NCBI GenBank assembly: GCA_037501455.1
Contig: CM074858.1
Coordinates: 40,545,001 to 40,609,000 of the forward strand
Direction of reading: 5' to 3'
Origin: Lantana camara
Lineage: Eukaryota > Streptophyta > Magnoliopsida > Lamiales > Verbenaceae
DNA length: 64,000 nucleotides
Shown: piece by piece, positions 25,431-33,664 of the stretch
Position numbering within the stretch: the stretch's first letter is position 1
Layout of the letters: each line of letters starts with the position of its first letter
Program-made: the position numbers and the translations under genes
The notes under the pieces: model-generated
Database searches by the model: none
Told to the model about the DNA's origin: nothing
Seen by the model: the letters and a program-made list of their open reading frames with translations, nothing else

Positions 25431-26181
25431 GTGTATATGAATGATTATGATCATTATGTATGTGCACATATGTTATGTATGATAACTTATGAATTTTTGA
25501 ATATGTTTACACGAGGAGAAGGTTGGAGATGATGTACGCCCATTCGCCGGGCCTTAAACCCTATGTTAATTATGAATGAATATGATAGTCGTAATCCCAT
25601 TGATGTTTTATTTGCTTTGCCCGCTTGGGAAATTTATTATCAAACTTCTATGGGATTAGGGCTTGCATGTATATGTTTCAATTCTGCGATATTTATACTT
25701 ATGCCCCACTTTTATAGCCACCAGTCTCTTTTAGACTGAACCCGATTGTTTTCAGTTGTTTCGTGCAGGTTTGGAGGTGCTAGGCGGGAATTCGAGTCGT
25801 CTAGGTCTTGCATTTGTGTCTACCATTTCCTTTACACTCAATTGCACTCATATTTTGTATCTTGGATTTGTATGGAACGAATTATGTTATTTGAGCCGTG
25901 AGGGCATTGCTACCACTTATTGTATAGGTTGTTCTATTTTGGAGCTTGGATGCTCAATGTGAATATTTATGTTTATTGCTTCTGCTATTGCTCTTGTTTC
26001 TCGATTTTAAACTCCTGTTGGCTATTGTTTGGTTAAGGGTTAGCTCCCGCCTAGCTTAGCGTATGTGTTGTGTCCTCGTTCGTCGTGATTTGACACGTGT
26101 AGGGATTTTCCATTTCCTATGCGGGTCGGGTCCCGGTGCGGGGCATGTGGCGCCTCGCGCTCGGGCGTTACATCCTTTGAG

Positions 26182-26193
26182 TGGTATCAGAGC
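26182..26193 (+). other. Primer-binding site, element F
   Basis: TGGTATCAGAGC, 9 nt after the LTR end at 26172. Confidence 0.9.
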
Positions 26194-26397
26194 CAAGGGT
26201 TGCAAAACCCGGGCTCTAGTGTCGTGTGAGTCAGTCTAGGTCGTTCGGCTTTAGGACTAATTGACAATGTGATTGCATATGCATCTCTTATGAATTCTAT
26301 ACGTGCTTATGTGCTCTATACTTCGATCTTGACTGAACTAATTGCATTTTCATGCATTAACTAAAGATAACATGCACTTCAGTGTTTTCTGAACAGG

Positions 26398-27447
26398 ATG
26401 CCTCCACGTAGACATCGTGAGAGATCACCGGGGCAACGTAGACACTGTGATCGTTCCCCTTCACCACAAGGACAACAACAACCGCCTCCGATGGACATGG
26501 GAAATTTTATGGAAGCGGTTTTTAATTATGTGAAACATCGGCGAGCTCAAGCTCCTCCACTACAACCCTTTGAACAACCGGCTCCGTTGAATAACAACAA
26601 TCATAGAGATCCTCATGGGACATTTCTAAGTTACAACCCTCCACGGTTTTCTGGCTCAATTGATGATGAAAAATCGGAGGGATGGCTGACGAGAATAGAG
26701 AGGATATTTGGAGTTCGATAATTTACCACCCAAGAGAAAGTTCAGTTCGCCGTATTTCAGTTGGATGGCGAAGCTTATGATTGGTGGGAAATGTCGAGGG
26801 AAAAGGTAGAGGTTGATGAAGAGGAGATTACGTGGGAAGTCTTCAAAAGAGAGTTTCGAGAGTGTTTTGTGCCCGAGGTGGTGAGAGAGAGAAAGGAGCA
26901 AGAATTCATGAACTTGAAGCAGGGTAGTCGTTCAGTGGCTCGGTACATCGCCATTTTCAACCGACTTGGAAAGTATGCACCTCATATCACGAGGGATGAA
27001 AAGAGGAAGGCGAAGAAGTTTATTGCCGGACTTAGACAGGATTTGAGGCATGGCCAAGCGGGATATAATTACTTATCTTTTGCTGATACGGTGCAGAGAG
27101 CTTTGGAACAAGAAGAGGAATTCAAGAAGAAAGATCCAATTTTTAAGGCTCCTATGGGACGAGGATCGGGGTATGGCAAGACGCCTATGGTACAAGCCGC
27201 TCCACCTACACAAGGTCCTTTCAAAAGACCTAAGTTTGGAGGGCAAGTTTCTCAGATTGCTCCGCCTCGAGTGGTGGCTTCTAAAACTCAACAGACTTTG
27301 AGTGAGGATCATTTGTCTAAGCCGCCATGTACGTATTGCGGAGGTCCTACCCACAACTTCTTCAATTGTTGGAAAAGATTGGGCTTATGTATCATATGTG
27401 GAAAAGCGGATCACATGGCGAATACGTGTCTTGACAAGAACCCTTGA
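26398..27447 (+). pseudogene. gag: Gag of element F with two in-frame stops
   Basis: One continuous frame begins MPPRRHRERSPGQR. A Pro/Gln-rich N-terminus leads to FMEAVFNYV and SEGWLTRIERIF, then a TAA (26719-26721) right after GVR. The frame stays open past it through the full capsid region (LDGEAYDWWEM, EFMNLKQGSRSV, RYIAIFNRLGKYAPHI, KKFIAGLRQDLR), which array A has lost. Two CCHC knuckles follow (CTYCGGPTHNFFNC and CIICGKADHMANTC), then a TGA at 27445-27447. There is no frameshift between the stops, so the gene is decayed only by point changes. It would form the particle shell if the stops were absent. The same frame continues into the pol ORF. Confidence 0.85.
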
Positions 27448-27471
27448 TTTCTGAACGGGGCTCCAAAGCCT

Positions 27472-29922
27472 ATGATCCGAGCTCGTGCTTCTGCCCTCGA
27501 GGGTGAGGAACAAAATGTAGAAGTTGATCCCAACGCCGTGGTGGAAGGTACAGTTTGCATCCATAACACGAGCATTCATGCATTATTTGATCCGGGTGCC
27601 ACCCATTCTTTCTTATCTCGTGATCTATGTGCTTCTCTGTGCCTACCTGTTTTATGTGCCAATTCTTGTTATTTTGTGAGTTCTCCTCTTGGAGGAAATT
27701 TGCAGACGGATCAAGTAGTTCGGGGTTGTTCGGTTTTGATAGAAGGGAAAGACTATCCAGCCGATTTCATCGTAATGTCTATGAAGAGATATGGGGTAAT
27801 CTTTGGGATGGATTGGTTATACCGGCATCGGGCCGAGGTTGATTGCTTTAAGAAGAAGATTAAGGATTTCTCAAAGATTGCGGCTCCTTTAACCCGATTG
27901 ACTAAGAAAGCGGTTAAGTTTGAGTGGGATGAGGCATGTGAAGCTAGCTTCCAACTTTTAAAGGAAAAGTTGACCACCGCTCCTGTATTAGCACTTCCCG
28001 AAGGTACAGAAGGATATACAGTTTATACGGATGCCTCAAAGGAAGGTTTGGGATGTGTATTGATGCAAAATGGAAGAGTAATTGCCTATGCCTCAAGGAA
28101 ATTGAAAGAGCATGAACAGAACTACCCCACTCACGATTTGGAATTAGCGGCAATGATCTTTGCTTTGGGTAAGTGGAGACACTATCTTTATGGAATTTCG
28201 TTCCAGGTCTTCTCCGATCACAAGAATCTCCAATATTTATTCTCGCAAAAGGAATTGAACAAGAGACAACGGCGTTGGATGGAACTTTTGGCGGATTATG
28301 AGTGTACAATCCGATACCATCCCGACAAAGCCAATTTGGTCGCGGATGTGCTTAGTCGGAAAGCTAGCGTGTCCAATGTGAAAGTGGAAATTGGAGATGA
28401 GAATGAGTTGTTCAGACTAAGGGCTAGTGTTCGGAATATCACGGTTCAACCCGATCTTAAACAGAGATTATTTGATGCTCAGAGGATTGATCCCGAGGTT
28501 CAGAAATTAGCTGAGAAAGCTCGAGCTGATTCAGAGTGTCCGTTTGGGTTTGATGATACGGGACTTCTAAGATTCAAGAATAGAGTTGTTGTTCCGGAAG
28601 AGTTAAAAAGGATTATTCTTGAGGAAGCCCATCAGTCAGGTTATTCGATACATCCCGGAGGGAACAAAATGTATAAGGATCTTAAGCAATTCTATTGGTG
28701 GAATGGATTGAAACGGGATGTGATCGACTTCGTGAAGCATTGTATGACTTATCAAGTAGTAAAGGTAGAACATCAAAAGCCATCGGGGCTACTTCAACAA
28801 TTGCCTATCCCGGAATGGAAATGGGAACAAATAGCTATGGATTTTGTTTCGGGATTACCAAAAGTGAGAGGAGGTTTCGATGGAATTTGGGTTATCGTGG
28901 ACAGATTGACAAAATCAGCTCATTTTCTGGCTATCAGAATGTCCGATCAGGTGAGTAAGTTGGCCAAGAGGTACAATGATGAGATTGTCAGGCTTCATGG
29001 TGTACCTGTTAGTATTGTCTCGGATCGGGATCCCAGATTTACTTCAAGGTTATGGCAAGAATTACAGAAGTGTTTGAGAACAAGGCTTCAATTCAGCACA
29101 GCTTTCTATCCTCAGACCGACGGACAATCAGAAAGGTTAATTAAGTATCTGGAGGATTTGTCGAGAGCATGTGCATTGGACTTTCAGAGTTCGTGGAATG
29201 AACAGTTGCCGTTAATCGAGTTTGCTTACAACAATAGCTATCAAGCCTCGATTGAAATGGCCCCTTATGAAGCTCTTTATGGACGTAAATGTCGATCACC
29301 ATTGTTCTTTGACTTGGAGGAATGGAATTGGACCAAGCAAGAAGGGATTAAAAGAGGGGAAAAGAAGGAAAAACCCTCTAAGGCTGTACAAGAGGCCATT
29401 GATAAGGTCCAGATAATTAGACAACGGATGAAGGCTGCTCAGGATCGACAAAAGAGTTATGCAGATCTTCGGAGGAAGAATTTGGAGTTTGAAATTGGAG
29501 ATAGGGTTTTCTTAAAGGCTTCCCCACGAAAAGGGTTCTCAAGGATTGGACGAGGAGAAAAATTGAACCCTCGGTATATGGGACCATATGAGATTTTAGA
29601 GAAGATTGGGGATACGGCCTATCGACTGGACTTGCCTCCGAGTTTGACTGGAATTCATAACGTGTTTCATGTTTCACAGCTCCGAAAGTATTATCGAGAT
29701 GAGTCCGAGGTTCTACCGGTTGAAGAAGCGGAATTAGAACCGGATCTCACCTTCGTTCAGAAGCCGATTAAGATATTGGATCGAAAGTTTCAGGAACTTC
29801 GAAATCGGCGTATTCCACTAGTCAAGGTTCTTCGGAGAAGTGATAAAACCGAAGAGGCTACGTGGAAGACGGAGGATAAGATGAAAAGGTTTCACCTCGA
29901 GTTGTTTCCGAGCGAGCAGTGA
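27472..29922 (+). pseudogene. pol: Chimeric pol: F protease joined to G RNase H-integrase-chromodomain
   Basis: An open frame of 816 codons in the gag frame. Residues 1-126 are a retropepsin region (FDPGATHSF, where the family triad is DSG) ending GMDWLYRHRAEVDCFKKK. At about residue 127-133 (27850-27870) it jumps to KDFSKIAAPLTRL, the end of the RT, so the whole RT catalytic core is missing. RNase H follows (YTDAS near residue 185, then LELAAMIF, SDHKN, VADVLSR). The integrase HHCC lacks its last Cys (HCMTYQ), but its catalytic set looks intact (AMDFV, SDRDPRF, GQSERL). The tail has the GPYEILEKIG block and the chromodomain-like EEATWKTEDKM. The right part matches array A and the adjacent LTR G. 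I infer that a deletion fused two elements in frame. An RT-less polyprotein could not copy itself. Confidence 0.75.
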
Positions 29923-31596
29923 ATCCGAGGACGGATTCTTTTAAGGGGGAGAGATTGTAACGCCCCGACTTTTCGGACGTAAAGGTACGACGTATGTGTT
30001 TACCAAATTGCGCGAATTAATTATTTTTACGTGTTTTATATTTAATTTTATTATAATTGTTATTATTTTATTATATTATATTATATTATTTTATTTTAAT
30101 ATTATTAATTTTATATATATATATTTCGTAATATATATATATATATTTTTAATTATTTTATTATTAATTTAATGATTATGCTAATTATATGTTATGTTAA
30201 TTAATCATGTTTTAATTAATTAATTATTCAAATATATATTTATACGTTGACTAAATTATTTATGCATGAAAATCATAATTTTTGCATGGGAATTATTATT
30301 GCATGAATTTTATTTCATTTTTGCATGGGATTTGTGTATTTATGCATGAATTGCATGGATTGAGCATATTATTAATTTTGAGCTTCGTTCTTGTATGAAA
30401 TGATATTGAAATGCCATGAATTTGTAATATGTCGTATATATATGTGTTATGAACATGATTTTATGCTCGGGTTATGTTTTCGTATTTAATTGGTAGGTTA
30501 ACGAATTTAATTTGTTTGGAGGAACCAAATCGGGGGCTAACGAGCACTTAGCGTACCCTTGGTTCCGAATTTAATATCTTGAACTCGGGAACTCGGATTC
30601 GAGTTTGTCAATTCCGCTGAACTCGTAACGAAAATTCGATTTTAGTAAACTTAGCCTTATAATTTTCCTAAGTCATTTGAAACTCCGAAATCCAACCGAA
30701 AAACGAAACGGAGACCAACTTGACCTTGTTGTACAAAATCAGCCATATCTCATCCAAACCATAACCAAATTAACCATGGTTTGATTCTTTGAAACCCTAA
30801 CTCAACCATCTATCATGACATATCAAGCCTTGACCGAGATTATCCTCACACAATCCCCAAAACTCAGCCAAAGCTACTGTTCTTCATTCCAGTCCCGTAA
30901 CCCTTCCATCCTTGGAGATTTTGGAGCTCAAATCTCATCCAAACTTCAACCAATCATCAAGGTAAGTTAAGGGTTGTATTATATGTTTAATTCTGATCAT
31001 TTCCACCCTTTCATTCATGAATTTGAGCATGGTTTCTTCATTTCTGGGCGTTTTTCCGAAAATAAGAGATTTTGGGTAAATTCTTGATCTTCTTCGATTC
31101 TCAATGATTTTGATTGATTCCAAGCTTGAGATTGATTGTTTTGACATCCTCATATCATTTATGGTCACTGATTTCGTGGTTGTTGAGATAATTATGATAT
31201 ATCATTTATGACATTTTTGAGAAAATCCACATGAATGTCACGTACGCTTCCATGTCTTGATTGATCACTTTTGGAACTGATTTACTTGTTGAATACGTGA
31301 TATTTTGCTGCTTATTTGTTGGCCTTAACTGAGTAAATGGATGGAGAAGGATTGAATGCAAGCATGCCCTATTTTTCCCGCAGCTTTGCCCTGTTTTCTT
31401 TCACGCTGAATTGCTGTCAATTTGCTGAGATTCCTTCATGCTTTTGCTGTCAACTTTCTTGGTCTTTTAGCTTGTGTTGTGTTGAGTTTTGTTGCCATTT
31501 ATGCCTTGCTTTGTTGCCTTCTTTCTTGCTGGAAATGGCTGCCTTTTTCCTGCTCTGTTTTCTACGTGTTTAGCTGTCTGTTACGGGGGAACTGCT

Positions 31597-31730
31597 GTTG
31601 TGCGACACGGGGGTGTCGATTGTTGCGTTTTCGGCGAGACACGGGGGTGCTGTGTGGGCTGGTCTTGCTGTACCGAGACACGGGGGTGTCTCGGTCCAGG
31701 CTTAGGAGGTGACACGGGGGTGTCACCCCG
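31597..31730 (+). repeat. GC-rich palindrome cluster, GTGACAC/GAGACAC type, LTR G
   Basis: Contains CGACACGGGGGTGTCG, CCGAGACACGGGGGTGTCTCGG and GGTGACACGGGGGTGTCACC. The order mirrors array A. Confidence 0.85.
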
Positions 31731-32668
31731 TTTTTCTGGTTTTCTCTGTTGCTTCTTCATTGTCTGTTGATGCTGATTATTTTGGGCATGGCTGTATGTT
31801 TTGTGCAGAGTGTGTGTTGTGTGCATGCATGGCTTTGTATATGATTTTGCATGCATGTGTAGTACATATGTAATATATATATATATAGGTATTTAATATA
31901 TAATACATTTTGCATGCATGGGTGTAATTGTGTTTGTGTATATACGTGCATGCATGTGTGAGTATATATATATATATTTATATATTATATATATACTATA
32001 TGTTATTATATTATATATTATATATGTTTATTATATATTTATTATATATTTTGAATATTATTTGATTTAATTTAATTATTGAAATTAATTGAATTCTATT
32101 TCGCGTATTTATTCTACCGACTATTGATTAAACGTTTTATTTATTTTATTTCTAAATGTGAATATGAATATTATATGTTATGTTTATTGAATGAATGTTA
32201 GATTAATTGATATGCATTATGAATTATGAACGTTATGAACTTATGAAATTGAATGAAATATATGAACGAATGAATGATTATATGATTTAAATCTCTTAAT
32301 AGTGCACATGAACATTTTATTGATATAATATGATCATTTATGCATTCATGTCATATACACTTCATTGCCGAGCGTCATATGTGGTCATTGAGTCTCATAC
32401 CTTTTCTTTTGCACAGATTCGGGTTTGGTTGGAGACGAGGGCGAGCCTTGAGACGCTTGTACCTTTCTTTTGCTTTGGTAAAGGTGGGTTTTTCTTCTAT
32501 TAGCTAAAACAACCTTATATATTCCTTATGTGCAAAGTTTTAAGCCAAAACCGTATATTTATATATATCGAGTCATTTTGGGTAAATAATTTCAAACGTA
32601 TGACCCCCTTTTTATTTATGGAACCCTACCTTATATTTAGCGAGACACATTTATATTTATGCCTGTTC

Positions 32669-32890
32669 GGGCCCCGGGACTTAGTATATGTGGCTAACCG
32701 AGGAAGCAAGGGCTGACGGGGATCCCATATACTAGTTCCAACCAAACTACGGTGATACCGGCCCTCGCTAGGAGTTTTAGCGAGGAATGGGAGCTGAGTG
32801 CCCTTGGGGGATTCATGTACGCCCATTGGCCCATGTATGAACCGGTGGCCGGGTCTTGCAAGCCCGTCCACCACCCGGAGGAAGAAGGTG
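32669..32890 (+). other. Conserved structured domain, LTR G (reference copy)
   Basis: GGGCCCCGGG start; P1 TTAGTATATG / CATATACTAG enclosing GCAAGGGCTGACGGGG; P2 CCTCGCTA / TAGCGAGG with loop ggagttt; P3 GGG-attcatgtacg-CCC (one base less regular than in A); P4 GGTGGcCGGG-tcttgcaag-CCCGtCCACC; end ACCCGGAGGAAGAAGG. Frames on the opposite strand (32626-32874) are shadows of these repeats. Confidence 0.75.
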
Positions 32891-33664
32891 TATATGAATG
32901 ATTATGATCATGTATTTATGCGCACCAAAGAATTTATGTATGATAATGAATTATTGAATAATTAATTATGATTACACGAGGAGTAGGTTGGAGATTGTGC
33001 ACGCCCACTCCCCGGGCCATAACCCTTATGAACAATTATGAACAATTATGAATGAATATGAACGTCGTAATCCCGTTGATGTTTTCTTTTGTTTTAACCA
33101 CTTGGTAAATTCTTATCAAACTTCACTCGGGATTAGGGCTTGGATGTATGTGTTTAATTTATGCGATATTATGTATCTTATGCCCCATTTTTATACCCAC
33201 CAGTCTCTTTTAGATTGAACCCGGTTGTTTTCAGTTGTTTTGTGCAGGTATAGGAGTGCTAGGCGGGAATACAAGTCGTCTAGGTCTTGCATTTATGTTT
33301 AGCACTTCCTTTTGTCTCATATTCATACTCTTATTGGTATTTTGTATATGATCATAGTTTATGCTTGGAGCGTTACGATTTTTGTAGGCCTTGAGCGCCG
33401 TTGAATATTTGAATGCTCTTGTATATCTATTTTTGGAGCTTGGTGGCTCATTGTATATGCTATGTTATTCTTGCTTCCGCGAATTTTATTTTAACTCTGA
33501 TTTTATGATTCTTGATTTGTTTGGTTTAAGGGTTAGTCCCGCCTAGCATAGCATGTGTGTTGTGTCCCCGTTCACTGTGGATTTGGCACGTGTATGGACT
33601 TCCATTTCATATACGGGTCGGGTCCCGGTGCGGGGGATGTGGTACCTCACGCTCGGGTGCTACA

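Larger units (their letters stand above)
23335..26172 (+). repeat. LTR F 5', 2838 bp
   Basis: Starts TGTGACGCCCCG and ends GGGCGTTACA. Donor ACAAG|GTAAGC (24107), palindrome cluster (24548-24755), acceptor CTTGCACAG (24971), 65-nt micro-exon (24972-25036), donor CGAG|GTGG, structured domain (25217-25430), CAGTCT-ctttt-AGACTG hairpin (25722-25738), second acceptor CGTGCAG (25768). Confidence 0.88.
27860..33664 (+). mobile_element. Element G remnant (3' half and 3' LTR)
   Basis: The integrase of G and its LTR are both of the array A type (SKLAKRYNDEIVRLHG in pol; LTR start TGTAACGCCCCGACTTTT). The LTR end at 33664 is followed by GTATA, which restarts F's RT as (C)IDYRELN. G therefore inserted in F's RT. 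Its 5' LTR, gag and RT, plus a piece of F, were later deleted, so the left target duplication is gone. Confidence 0.75.
29956..33664 (+). repeat. LTR G (3' LTR), 3709 bp
   Basis: Preceded by TTTTAAGGGGGAGAGAT (29939-29955). U3 inverted repeat 30521-30566; donor CAAG|GTAAGT (30961); palindrome cluster 31597-31730; acceptor TTTGCACAG (32416); 67-nt micro-exon 32417-32483; donor AAG|GTGGGT; structured domain 32669-32890; hairpin 33201-33217; second acceptor GTGCAG (33247); end GGGTGCTACA. It gives the cleanest view of every conserved part, so I use it as reference. A 504-codon frame from 33553 into F pol begins inside this LTR by chance. Confidence 0.9.

Noticed and set aside
32669..32890. Hammerhead-type ribozyme in the LTR, as in plant retrozymes
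   Set aside because: CTGACGG in the core does not match CTGANGA, and there is no partnered GAAA strand in the right place.
33553..33664. Start of a 504-codon frame in LTR G
   Set aside because: The first 37 codons are LTR sequence joined by chance to F's RT; the gene's true upstream part was lost at the G insertion.
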